DNA of 9,600 nucleotides from Actinomycetes bacterium (lineage in GTDB: Bacteria > Actinomycetota > Acidimicrobiia > Acidimicrobiales > CADCSY01): contig JAODBP010000061.1 in assembly GCA_025464025.1 (NCBI GenBank), positions 1-9,600 on the forward strand, given 5' to 3'. The notes under the pieces are model-generated. The model made no database searches and was not told where the DNA came from. It worked only from the letters and a program-made list of their open reading frames with translations. This document shows positions 1 to 7,450 of this stretch, piece by piece. The translations under genes and the position numbers were made by a program. How positions within the stretch are numbered: the first letter of the stretch is position 1; each line of letters opens with the position of its first letter.

Positions 1-330
1 CGCTCGGGCGACAAGGGCGACATCAGCGACATCTCGCTCTTCGCCGACGACGCCGAGATCTACGACGCCCTCGTCGAGGCCGTCACGGCCGAGCGGGTGG
101 GCGAGCACTTCGGCTCGCTCGTCACCGGCCCGGTCGACCGCTACCTGGCCCCCAACGTCCTCGCCCTCAAGTTCGTGCTCCACGGCGCTCTCGGCGGGGG
201 TGTGACCCGGAGCCTGCGCAGCGACGCCCAGGGCAAGACCCACGGGCTCTCGCTGCTCCGCATGTGGGTCGACCTGCCCGACCACCTGGTCGAGCGCTCG
301 ACCCGTCGCACCGCCCGTCCACCCGCCTGA
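1..330 (+). CDS. AtuA-like ferredoxin-fold protein, C-terminal part (5' end outside window)
   Basis: The 109 visible residues read in frame from base 1 to the TGA at 328-330. They begin with RSGDKGD (residues 1-7) and contain the conserved RYLAPNVLALKFVL stretch (47-60) and HGALGGGVTRSLRSDAQGK (61-79). These match what I remember of the small ferredoxin-fold domain found at the C terminus of acyclic terpene utilisation (AtuA/DUF1446-like) proteins, or encoded as a separate protein of about 100 residues next to them. The role of the domain is not well established; AtuA proteins belong to acyclic terpene and related branched acyl degradation. The last ten or so residues (ERSTRRTARPPA) look like an unconserved tail. 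Whether this is a free-standing small protein or the end of a longer AtuA fusion cannot be decided, because the start is missing. The amidohydrolase gene follows 26 bases downstream on the same strand. Confidence 0.75.
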   Translation, partial: RSGDKGDISDISLFADDAEIYDALVEAVTAERVGEHFGSLVTGPVDRYLAPNVLALKFVLHGALGGGVTRSLRSDAQGKTHGLSLLRMWVDLPDHLVERSTRRTARPPA

Positions 331-356
331 TCGTTCCCACCAACCCCGGAGAACCC

Positions 357-1478
357 ATGCCGCTGCCCACGGACGCCAAGGTCGTCTCGGTCGACGACCA
401 CATCATCGAGCACCCGAACGTCTGGCAGGACCGGGTCGCCGCCAAGTGGCGGGACCGGGCTCCGAAGGTCGTGCCCGAGGACGGCATCCCGATCTGGTGG
501 TACGACGGCCACCGGCACGCGCCGCTCGGCCTCGATGCGGTGGCCGGCGACGACCCGAGCGAGTTCAAGCTCACGACCAAGGCGTTCGAGGCGATGCGCC
601 CCGGTTGCTACGACCCAAAGCAGCGGCTGGCGGACATGGACGCCGACGGCATCTGGGCGTCGATGGCGTTCCCCCAGTTTCCCCGCTTCGCCGGGCAGGC
701 GTTCCTCGAAGTCGAGGACCGGGAGCTGGGGCTCGTGTGCGTCGAGGCGTGGAACGACTTCGTGGTCGACGAGTGGTGCGCCACCGACCCCGAGCGCCTG
801 ATCCCGCTGTCGATCGTGCCGATGTGGGACCCGGTGCTGTGCGCCGAGGAGATCGAGCGGATGGCGGCCAAAGGGTCGCGTGCGATCACGTTCTCGGAGA
901 ACCCGGCCGCCCTCGGGCTGCCGTCGTTCTGGTCGGAGGCGTGGGACCCGATGCTCACCGCCCTGGAGGAGACCGACACCGCGCTGTGCCTGCACATCGG
1001 CTCGTCGTCCCGGCCGATCATCCCGCACTCGGATGCGACGACGCCGGTGATCATCTCGCTGATGGGCCTGCTCACGATGGCGTCGCTGACCGACCTGGTC
1101 ATGTCGCCGGTGCTGGTGAAGCACCCCCGGCTGAAGGTGGTCCTGGCCGAGGGCGGCATCGGCTGGGTGCCCTACATGCTCGAGCGGCTGGAGCAGGTGT
1201 TCGAGAAGCACCGCCACCACTCGAAGATCAACGTGGAGAAGACCCCGACCGAGTGCTTCCGCGACAACATCTGGACCTGCTTCATCCGGGACGATGCGGG
1301 CATCGCCAACCGGCACGCCATCGGCGTCGACAAGATCATGTTCGAGGTCGACTACCCGCACTCCGACTGCGTGTGGCCCAACAGCCGCAAGGGCCTGGAG
1401 GAGGCGCTGCGCGACGTGCCGGACGACGAGGCCCGGATGATGGCCGGCGACAACGCCAGGAAGCTGCTGCGCCTCTGA
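357..1478 (+). CDS. amidohydrolase 2 family metal-dependent hydrolase/decarboxylase
   Basis: A 373-residue protein starting at ATG 357, preceded by GGAG at 348-351 with a 5-base gap. The open frame extends further upstream, but this start gives the usual N terminus. It fits the amidohydrolase-2 TIM-barrel family (ACMSD-like). Visible motifs are SVDDHIIE near the N terminus (Asp13 and His15, the D-x-H metal site), His213 in CLHIGSSS, LAEGGIGWVPYMLERLE (Glu265 in the AEGG turn) and DYPHSD (Asp332, His335), where Asp332 is the expected catalytic or metal-binding aspartate. Such enzymes hydrolyse C-N or C-O bonds or decarboxylate aromatic and acyl acids in the cytoplasm, using one divalent metal. 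High-GC actinobacteria often carry many paralogues of this VDDH...DYPHSD type, mostly without known substrates. The AtuA-like gene upstream and SnoaL-like gene downstream suggest a catabolic unit, but that is inference. The family call is firm; the substrate is unknown. Confidence 0.88.
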   Translation: MPLPTDAKVVSVDDHIIEHPNVWQDRVAAKWRDRAPKVVPEDGIPIWWYDGHRHAPLGLDAVAGDDPSEFKLTTKAFEAMRPGCYDPKQRLADMDADGIWASMAFPQFPRFAGQAFLEVEDRELGLVCVEAWNDFVVDEWCATDPERLIPLSIVPMWDPVLCAEEIERMAAKGSRAITFSENPAALGLPSFWSEAWDPMLTALEETDTALCLHIGSSSRPIIPHSDATTPVIISLMGLLTMASLTDLVMSPVLVKHPRLKVVLAEGGIGWVPYMLERLEQVFEKHRHHSKINVEKTPTECFRDNIWTCFIRDDAGIANRHAIGVDKIMFEVDYPHSDCVWPNSRKGLEEALRDVPDDEARMMAGDNARKLLRL

Positions 1479-1510
1479 GGCGACCCAGTTCGCTGCGCGA
1501 GGCTGGTGGG

Positions 1511-1876
1511 GTGGAACCTGCCGAGATCGTCCGCGACGTCCTCGACCAGCTCGGCCGGCGGGTCGCCGCTCGTGATCTCGACGCGGTGCTCGACCTCTAC
1601 GAGCCCGACGGCGTGCTGGCCGGGACGATGGCGAACAACGTCGGCGCGGAGCAGATCCGCGCCTACGTGACCAACGTGGTCGCCGCCGACGACCCGCTCT
1701 CGTGGGAGTGGGACGACATCGTGGCCGGGACCGACGGGACGGTGATCTGGTTCCTCGCCCCCGGTCGCATCGTGTTCGGCGAGACCAGGCCGTTCCGGCT
1801 GACCGGCGTGCTCCGGGAGTCGGGCGGCGCCTGGCGCTTCGCCCAGTTCCACGGCTCGATCCCGTTCGGCTCGTAG
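1511..1876 (+). CDS. SnoaL/NTF2-like domain protein
   Basis: A 121-residue protein. The best start is GTG 1511, with AGG at 1500-1502 about 8 bases ahead; the frame is open further upstream but only over the amidohydrolase gene. It has the NTF2-like cone-fold pattern: an N-terminal helix with RRVAARDLDAVLDLYEPDG (residues 16-34), a second helix around AEQIRAYVTNVVA, then beta strands ending in GAWRFAQFHGSIPF, with His114 near the C terminus as in many SnoaL-like and YybH-like proteins. Members may be small enzymes (isomerases, hydrolases, cyclases) or ligand-binding proteins that assist a neighbouring enzyme. It lies 32 bases after the amidohydrolase on the same strand and abuts the next gene with no spacer, so co-transcription is likely. 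Whether it is catalytic cannot be told. Confidence 0.7.
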   Translation: MEPAEIVRDVLDQLGRRVAARDLDAVLDLYEPDGVLAGTMANNVGAEQIRAYVTNVVAADDPLSWEWDDIVAGTDGTVIWFLAPGRIVFGETRPFRLTGVLRESGGAWRFAQFHGSIPFGS

Positions 1877-2476
1877 GTGCCCGCCACGAGGTCGGCGGAC
1901 GAGCGGCTCGTGCGAGCGGTGCTGACCGCCGTCGTGGGCGTCCCGGCGGTCGTGGCTGTTGGGGTGGTGGTGCACCGGCACGGGCAGGCCGAGGCGTTCG
2001 TGAGCTGGCCGGTCATCGGTGTGGCCGTGCTCGCCGCCGTCGTCGCCGTGCTCGGCGTGTGGACCCGCCAGCCCGATTCGGCGCTGGTCGGTCTCGCCGC
2101 CCTGGTGCCGGCGGCGATCCTGATCTACGTCGTCCCTGCCGTCGCGCCGCTCGCCTTCGTGGTCGTGGCGCTCGTCGTCCTGGCCGGGCTGGCGCTTCGG
2201 GTCGGTGGCTTCGCTTCGGCGCTGGCCACGTTCGCCGCCCTGTTCCTCCTGCTGCTGACCGTCGTCCAGGACCCGGCCGTCGAGTGCGGCGACCACAACA
2301 CGACGACGAGCAGCGGTCCGTGGTGGATCTCGACCGCGGACGACACGTTCGCCAGCGTCACCGGCGGCAGAGACGGCACGTCCCGAGGCACCGTGAAGGT
2401 GGGCGACGACGTCTACGGCTATGCCTGCCAGGGCGGCCGACTCGTGGAGTTCGGGCGCGACGAGCTCGACGACTAG
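1877..2476 (+). CDS. unrecognised membrane protein, about five TM helices with C-terminal two-cysteine domain
   Basis: A 199-residue protein starting at GTG 1877, directly after the TAG of the previous gene; in-frame GTGs at 1910 and 1919 are alternatives. I do not recognise the family. Hydrophobic stretches suitable for membrane helices lie at about residues 14-32, 43-62, 68-86, 88-107 and 112-130. The remaining 69 residues (131-199) are polar and contain Cys137 and Cys184, a Trp pair (149-150), and an acidic end (DELDD). With five helices and a short N terminus carrying basic residues inside, the C-terminal domain would face outward, where the two cysteines could form a disulfide; this topology is inferred by eye. 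No Shine-Dalgarno sequence is obvious at the TAG-GTG junction, so translation probably relies on coupling to the SnoaL-like gene. Its stop codon overlaps that of the convergent rad50 gene. Confidence 0.6.
   Translation: MPATRSADERLVRAVLTAVVGVPAVVAVGVVVHRHGQAEAFVSWPVIGVAVLAAVVAVLGVWTRQPDSALVGLAALVPAAILIYVVPAVAPLAFVVVALVVLAGLALRVGGFASALATFAALFLLLLTVVQDPAVECGDHNTTTSSGPWWISTADDTFASVTGGRDGTSRGTVKVGDDVYGYACQGGRLVEFGRDELDD
2473..2476. other. CTAG serving as stop codon on both strands
   Basis: The palindrome CTAG gives TAG at 2474-2476 to the membrane-protein gene on the + strand and TAG at 2475-2473 to rad50 on the - strand. The two genes therefore converge with overlapping stops and no intergenic space. 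Any terminator for either unit must lie inside the opposite gene; I found no convincing hairpin with a T-tract near here. Confidence 0.9.
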
Positions 2477-4746
2477 ACCCCGCCGAGGACCGTGGCGCGG
2501 GCCCGGCGGCCGGGGAGCTTCTCGACCTGGATGGCGTTGGGGAGCTGCTCCTTGATGGCGCTGTCGTGGGTGACGACGAGCACCTGGCGGAACCGACCCT
2601 TGAGCCGCTCGAGGGCGAGGAGCATGCGCTCCTTGCGCTCGTCGTCGAGGGGGCCGAACACCTCGTCGAGCACGAGCAGCCCGACGGCGCCACCGGACTG
2701 GAAGCGCACGTGCTCGCTGATCGCCACCCGGAGGGCGAGGTTGGCCAGATCGACCTCGGAGCCGGAGAAGCGGTCCATCCCGTAGGTGCGGCCAGCGTCG
2801 GTGATCTGGATCTCGTAGGTGTCGGCGTCGACCTCGAGCCGGTCGTACTCGTGGTCGGTGAGCTCGGCGAACAGCTCCGCGGCCTGGGCCGCCAGCCGGG
2901 GCCCCACCACGGACACGACGTTGTTCCGGAAGTCGGAGAGCAGGTCGCCCAGCCGGCCGAGGTGGCGGGCCCGCTCGGCCAGGTCGGCGATGTCGGCATG
3001 GGCCTGCTTGCCGTCGTCGAGCCGGGTGGTCGCGGTGGTGACCACCGACTCGGCCTGCGCCGCCCGCTGGCGCACGGCGTTGGCGGTGTCGGTCGCGAGC
3101 TTGAGGGCCTGGCGCGCCTCGGACCGGGCCTGCTTCGCCGCCTCCAGGTCAGCCGGCTTGAACGCCAGGCCCTTGACCTTCTCGCGCAGGGCGTCGCGCG
3201 TGGCGGTGGCCTCCTCCAGCCGGGCTCGGGTGGCGCCCAGCTCCGTGGCCACCTGGGGTGCCCGCTCGAGCCGGGCCTCGAGCTTGGCCACCTCGGTGGC
3301 GGCCCGGCGTCGCACGGCCAGCTCCTGCTTCGCCTCGTCGGCCGTGCCGGCGACGTCGCCGGCGAGCGCCCGGGCCTGGGCGAGCACCGCCTCGGCGTCG
3401 AACCGGCGGGCGGCGTGCTGCTCCCACGTGGCCCAGGCCTGCTGGGCCGCGGTGAGCGCCGTGGTCGCCTCCCGGGCCTCCTTGGCCGCCAGCTTGGCCA
3501 CCGACTCGGCGTCGGCCAGCTTCGAGCGCTCGGCGCTCAGGCGATCGCTGGCCGCCCGGACCTCCTCGGTGCGGTGGGCCGCCACCTGCTCGAAGGCGTC
3601 GCCCAGGTGCTGCCCGCACACCGGGCAGTCCTCGTCGGCCGACAGCTCGGACGACCGCGCGGCGGCGGCCTCGGCCCGGACCAGCTCCTGCTCGGCGGCC
3701 CGCACCGAACCGGCCAGCTCGGCGGACGCCGCCGCGGCCTGCTCGGCCGCGGCGCGGGCGGTCTCGGCCACCGAGTCATCGGGCCGCTCGGGGGCGTCGA
3801 GGTCGGGCAGGACGGCCAGGGCGGCGATCGCCGACTCGACCGCCTCGAGCGCCCGGAGCCGGGCCTCCAGCTCGTCGAGTCCCTCGGCCTGCGGGCGGAG
3901 CTCGGCCAGCGCGCCCTCGACGTCGGCCAGCGCCGCCTGCTCCGCGATGAGCGACTCGACCCGGTCGGTCGAGGCGTCGACGATCGACGCCGCAGCCTTG
4001 CCCTCGACCACGAGCTGGTTCCAGGTGCGGGCCAGGTCCTCGAGCTGCTCGAACGCCGCCTCGGCGGCGTCGTTGGAGGTGACGGCCTCGGCCAGCGTCG
4101 CCTCGCTGCCGGCGACCTCGTCGACGATGGCTTCGGCGTGCTGCTTCGCCGCGGCCAGAACCTCCTCCAGCTCGCCCAGGTCGGGCAGCCGGGCGGCCAG
4201 TCGCTCGTGGTCGGCCCGGGCGTCGCGGGCATCGGAGCGGGCCGAGTCGCGGGCCTTGTCGAGCGGGGTGATGCCGAGCATCCGCAGGACGAGCTCGCGC
4301 CGCTTGGCCGTCCCGTGGGCGCTGAACGCGGCGACCTGCTTCTGCTCGGCGAACACCGACGACCGGAACGACGTGTCGTCCATGCCGATGACCGAGTGCA
4401 CGTAGGTGGCGACGTCGCGCACGCCCTCGGCCACCTGCTGGTTGTTCCAGTGGGCCTCGGCCTTCACCGTGTGGTTGATGCCGGTGATCGTGCGCCGGAC
4501 CAGGTACAGGTGGCCCTCGTGCTCGAACTCGACCTCGGTGACGCAGTCGGCGTTGACGCCGCTGGTGCGGATCTGGTCGTTCGACGTGCGGGACTTGCCG
4601 TAGAGCGTCCACCGGATCGACTCGATGAGGGCCGACTTGCCGCCCCCGTTCGGTCCGTAGATGCCGACGAGGCCGGCCGGGACCTCGAGCTCGCACTCGT
4701 CCTCGTAGACGCGGTAGTTCCGCAGGTACAGCCGAGTGATGCGCAC
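2473..4746 (-). CDS. sbcC: Rad50/SbcC-type SMC-family ATPase with zinc hook
   Basis: A 757-residue ATPase, the partner of the Mre11 nuclease encoded just upstream; it tethers and unwinds DNA ends using ATP. It starts at GTG 4746, giving MRITRLYLRNYRVYED, the typical Rad50/SbcC first strand; the frame is open upstream but lies over mre11. Motifs: Walker A GPNGGGKS (31-38), Q-loop Gln135 in VFAEQKQ, zinc-hook CPVC with Cys374 and Cys377 almost exactly in the middle, ABC signature FSGSE (660-664), Walker B LLVLDE with Asp694 and Glu695, D-loop GPLDD and switch His727 in VVTHD. Regions of about 165-370 and 385-600 are Ala/Glu/Arg-rich heptad-like coiled coil. The protein is shorter than E. coli SbcC (about 1050) and archaeal Rad50 (about 880), so its arms are short. 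The signature is unusual, with Phe for Leu and Ser for the second Gly of LSGGE. It may be annotated simply as an AAA or SMC family ATPase. Confidence 0.93.
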   Translation of the reverse strand: MRITRLYLRNYRVYEDECELEVPAGLVGIYGPNGGGKSALIESIRWTLYGKSRTSNDQIRTSGVNADCVTEVEFEHEGHLYLVRRTITGINHTVKAEAHWNNQQVAEGVRDVATYVHSVIGMDDTSFRSSVFAEQKQVAAFSAHGTAKRRELVLRMLGITPLDKARDSARSDARDARADHERLAARLPDLGELEEVLAAAKQHAEAIVDEVAGSEATLAEAVTSNDAAEAAFEQLEDLARTWNQLVVEGKAAASIVDASTDRVESLIAEQAALADVEGALAELRPQAEGLDELEARLRALEAVESAIAALAVLPDLDAPERPDDSVAETARAAAEQAAAASAELAGSVRAAEQELVRAEAAAARSSELSADEDCPVCGQHLGDAFEQVAAHRTEEVRAASDRLSAERSKLADAESVAKLAAKEAREATTALTAAQQAWATWEQHAARRFDAEAVLAQARALAGDVAGTADEAKQELAVRRRAATEVAKLEARLERAPQVATELGATRARLEEATATRDALREKVKGLAFKPADLEAAKQARSEARQALKLATDTANAVRQRAAQAESVVTTATTRLDDGKQAHADIADLAERARHLGRLGDLLSDFRNNVVSVVGPRLAAQAAELFAELTDHEYDRLEVDADTYEIQITDAGRTYGMDRFSGSEVDLANLALRVAISEHVRFQSGGAVGLLVLDEVFGPLDDERKERMLLALERLKGRFRQVLVVTHDSAIKEQLPNAIQVEKLPGRRARATVLGGV

Positions 4747-4748
4747 GG

Positions 4749-5870
4749 CTACCCGATCGACTCCTCGACCGCGCGCGAGAGGTAGCCGGCGCCCAGCTCC
4801 TCGAGCTTCCTGCGGTCGTAGCCCATGAGGTCCTGGTGCTCGACGTAGCGCTGCCAGCGCGACGCCATCGAGTCCATGTCGGGGATCTCGACGGTCATCT
4901 CGGTGCCGGCGAACGACGGCTCGAGCTTGAGGTGCAGGGCGGCGCCGGCGACGTCGCGGACGCGCTGGAGGTCGAGGAGCTTGTAGGCCTCGGGGTCGAC
5001 GCCGTCGACGAACAGCCGGGCCACGGCGCCCTCGGGCACCGACGCCGCCCGCTGGAGCACGAGCTCCTCGACCTCGGCCGGCGAGAGGCCGAGGGCGGCG
5101 ACGGTCTCGAGGGTGACGAGCCGCCGGTTCGAGGGCAGGGGCACGTGGGTGCACCTCCCGGTGTCGGTGTCGAGCACGACGATGCCCTTGGGCTTGTCGG
5201 GGTCGTCGGCGAAGGTGAACGTGTCGGTCGAGCCGGCGTACCACATGCCCTCGCTCACCGGGATGTGGAAGTGGTAGTGGCCGAGCAGCACGAGGTCGGC
5301 CTTGATGAGCCCGGCGTCGATCTCGATCTCGTTGATGTCGGCGTAGCGGGGCTCGACCTGGGTGATGCGGGGGTGGGTGAGCAGCAGGTTCGACTTGTCG
5401 AGCGAGCGCTCGCGGTCGGCCTGGTCGAGCGCCTCGAGCGTGGCGTCGACGGTGAGCATCTGCGGGATGCAGTGGACCTTCAGCCCGGGCAGCTCGAACG
5501 ACGCGTACGAGAGCCGGGTGGCGAACATCACCTCGGGGAACGTGTCGGCCAGCGCCGAGTAGGGCGAGCCGGTGCCCGGCAGCCGGGGCGTGTCGTGGTT
5601 GCCGCTGATCGCGACCAGCGGCACGCCGTGGTCGCGGATCTTGAGCAGGGCCCGCTGGGCCACCCGGAACGAGCGGTAGGTGGGGCGGGGGTGGTCGAAC
5701 ACGTCGCCCAGCCACACGACGAGGTCGGGCGACTGGGCCAGGGCCAGGTCGACCGCGGCGGTGAACGACTCCTCGAAGTCGAGCTCGCGCCGGTTGACGC
5801 CGGTGGCGGCATCGGTCACCGACAGGTAGGCCCGCCCCAGGTGCGCATCCCCGAGCGCCACGACCTTCAT
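4749..5870 (-). CDS. sbcD: Mre11/SbcD-type DNA repair nuclease (metallophosphoesterase)
   Basis: A 373-residue protein starting at ATG 5870, whose A is also the last base of the herA TGA; the frame is open upstream only across herA. It is the Mn-dependent 3'-5' exonuclease and endonuclease subunit of the Mre11-Rad50 complex. Calcineurin-like phosphoesterase motifs appear in order: GDAHLG (Asp8, His10), GDVFDH (Asp56, His60), GNHD (Asn91, His92, Asp93), His166 in LLLTH, and GHYH (His198, His200). All metal ligands expected for an active enzyme are present. Residues of about 240-320 fit the capping domain that contacts DNA. The C-terminal part (about 335-373), with RYVEHQDLMGYDRRKLEELG, is helical and charged and probably docks onto the base of the Rad50 coiled coil. 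Length is close to archaeal Mre11 and E. coli SbcD (about 400). A 2-base gap separates its stop from the rad50 start. Confidence 0.94.
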   Translation of the reverse strand: MKVVALGDAHLGRAYLSVTDAATGVNRRELDFEESFTAAVDLALAQSPDLVVWLGDVFDHPRPTYRSFRVAQRALLKIRDHGVPLVAISGNHDTPRLPGTGSPYSALADTFPEVMFATRLSYASFELPGLKVHCIPQMLTVDATLEALDQADRERSLDKSNLLLTHPRITQVEPRYADINEIEIDAGLIKADLVLLGHYHFHIPVSEGMWYAGSTDTFTFADDPDKPKGIVVLDTDTGRCTHVPLPSNRRLVTLETVAALGLSPAEVEELVLQRAASVPEGAVARLFVDGVDPEAYKLLDLQRVRDVAGAALHLKLEPSFAGTEMTVEIPDMDSMASRWQRYVEHQDLMGYDRRKLEELGAGYLSRAVEESIG

Positions 5871-7450
5871 CAGTCGACCAGCGCCGAGATGTTGGGAGCG
5901 GCCACGGCCCGGGGCGCGGGCGGAGGCTCGACCGACTTCACCACGTCGTCCCAGAACGCCACCCGGGCCGGCACGGCGAACGGGGCCTCGAGGTTGGCGA
6001 TCAGGCACTCGCCGGGCATGAGCGTCTGGATCTCGCCAGCCGAGGCCGAGAGGTCCTGCTTCGAGCTGCCCCGGAGGATGTTGCGGTCCTTCTCGTCGGC
6101 CAGGCCGAGCACGAAGAACGTGTTGAACTGCGACAGCAGCTCGTCATCGAGCAGCTTGGGCTGCTGGGTGATGGCGGTGAGGCCGACCTTGAACTTCCGG
6201 CCCTCGCGGGCGATCCGGGGGAAGACGTTCGACTCGCGGTCGCTGCCCTTCGAGAGCACCCGCTGGGCCTCCTCGAGCACCATCGACACGACCGGGAGCT
6301 GCTCGTGGCGCTCGGGGTCGTCGAGGTAGGCCGCCGACCACCGCTCGAGGATCTTGCGGGCCAGGAACGACGCGACCAGCACCTCCTCGGTGGAGCCGAG
6401 GCCGCTGACGTCGACCAGCACGACCCGGCCCTGCTCGAGCTCGCGCAGCACGGCGCCGCCGACCGACACGTTGGGGTCGGCCGAGACGCACTGGAGCTCG
6501 ACGATGCGCCGGGCCCGCCGGTGCACGACCTGGAGCGTGTTGAGGGCGACCCGGCCGTTGAGCTCGAGGTCGCGGAACTCGGGGAGCTGGTCGAGCTGGG
6601 CGAACTCGAGCAGCCAGGAGAGGCCATCGCCCCCGTAGTGGCGCTCGAGCTCGAACAGGGCCTCCTCCTGGGGGCGGCTCCAGTCGTAGGCCGTGCGCAG
6701 GTCGTCGACGGTGAGGTCGGCCAGCGACAGCTTGAGCGTGGAGGTGTTGGGCAGCGGGCGGGCGGCGAACGTGCGCAGCCGGTCGGCGGCCCACGGGTGG
6801 CGGGGCAGCTCGGTGCGGTACTCGCCGTGGGGGTCGACGATCAGGAGGCCGTAGCGACCGGCCGCCTGCATCACGCCACCGGCCAGGACCTTCATGAGGT
6901 TGGACTTGCCCATGCCGGTGGTGGCGAAGATGCCCACGTGCATGGCCAGGCTCTTGCCGGGGATGCCGACCTCGAAGTCGACCACCGTCTCGCCCGAGCG
7001 CAGCTTGCCGATCGGGAGGTCGCCCATCTTGGTGCGGAGGAACTCGAAGTCGGCCGCCTCGGGGGCCAGCACCCGGGAGAACTGGGTGGGCAGGCTCTTC
7101 GGCTTGCGGAACTCCTGCTGGCCCCACTCGTCGGGCGGCGTGAGGTAGCCCAGGCAGCGGCAGTCGGCCACCCGGTAGGTGCGGCGGGCCTGCTCGTGGA
7201 GGGGGTGGGCGCCGGCCTCGCCCCGGGCGTCGTCGGCCAGCATGGTGCCGGCCACCCGCTCGGCCCAGCCCGGCTCGCGGTGCTCGGAGCCGTAGGACAC
7301 GTCGACGACACGGAACAGGTAGCGGCGCCCGGTCTGCTCGTCGACCGCCACCAGCAGCTCGCCGAGGAACAGGTCCTCGTCGGGCCCGGCCCGGAACACG
7401 CCGTCGAGCACGTTCTTGCCGAACAGCCGGCCCTTCGTCTCCGTGGTCAT
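5870..7450 (-). CDS. herA: HerA-type hexameric DNA translocase (DUF87 ATPase)
   Basis: A 526-residue HerA/FtsK-superfamily ATPase. HerA forms a hexameric ring that pumps duplex DNA into the NurA nuclease during end resection. It starts at ATG 7450, overlapping the nurA stop. The first 150 or so residues fit a HAS-barrel domain. Motifs: Walker A ATTGMGKS (176-183, Lys182), HerA-type DPHGEY (206-211), Walker B VVSMVLEEAQ with Glu393 and Glu394, then REGRKFKVGLTAITQQP (416-431), which holds the conserved arginine region and sensor-like glutamines, followed by LLSQFNTFFVLGL (438-450). Walker A has Met where Ser is common (TGMGKS versus TGSGKS), a tolerated change. The C-terminal 21 residues are Pro/Ala-rich (EPPPAPRAVAAP) and end in ISALVD, resembling a flexible tail with a short terminal peptide. 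Defence-type HerA proteins pair with SIR2 or DUF4297 nucleases; here the NurA and Mre11-Rad50 neighbours argue for repair. Automatic pipelines may call it an ATP-binding protein. Confidence 0.93.
   Translation of the reverse strand: MTTETKGRLFGKNVLDGVFRAGPDEDLFLGELLVAVDEQTGRRYLFRVVDVSYGSEHREPGWAERVAGTMLADDARGEAGAHPLHEQARRTYRVADCRCLGYLTPPDEWGQQEFRKPKSLPTQFSRVLAPEAADFEFLRTKMGDLPIGKLRSGETVVDFEVGIPGKSLAMHVGIFATTGMGKSNLMKVLAGGVMQAAGRYGLLIVDPHGEYRTELPRHPWAADRLRTFAARPLPNTSTLKLSLADLTVDDLRTAYDWSRPQEEALFELERHYGGDGLSWLLEFAQLDQLPEFRDLELNGRVALNTLQVVHRRARRIVELQCVSADPNVSVGGAVLRELEQGRVVLVDVSGLGSTEEVLVASFLARKILERWSAAYLDDPERHEQLPVVSMVLEEAQRVLSKGSDRESNVFPRIAREGRKFKVGLTAITQQPKLLDDELLSQFNTFFVLGLADEKDRNILRGSSKQDLSASAGEIQTLMPGECLIANLEAPFAVPARVAFWDDVVKSVEPPPAPRAVAAPNISALVD

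Noticed and set aside
264..356. Longer N terminus for the amidohydrolase starting at ATG 264.
   Set aside because: It would overlap the AtuA-like gene, adds an unconserved Arg/Pro-rich stretch, and ATG 357 has a good GGAG site and gives the typical family N terminus.
141..1361. A 406-codon open frame on the - strand over the amidohydrolase gene.
   Set aside because: The + strand carries clear amidohydrolase motifs; the antisense product has no recognisable domain.
1702..4785. A 1027-codon open frame on the + strand across the rad50 region.
   Set aside because: It is antisense to rad50, whose motifs (Walker A, CPVC hook, Walker B, H-loop) are unmistakable. The antisense translation is low-complexity Gly/Arg/Leu typical of GC-rich shadow frames.
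4747..5715. Upstream extension of the rad50 open frame to 5715.
   Set aside because: This part overlaps mre11 in another frame and encodes Arg/Pro-rich nonsense. The Rad50 N terminus MRITRLYLRNY begins at GTG 4746.
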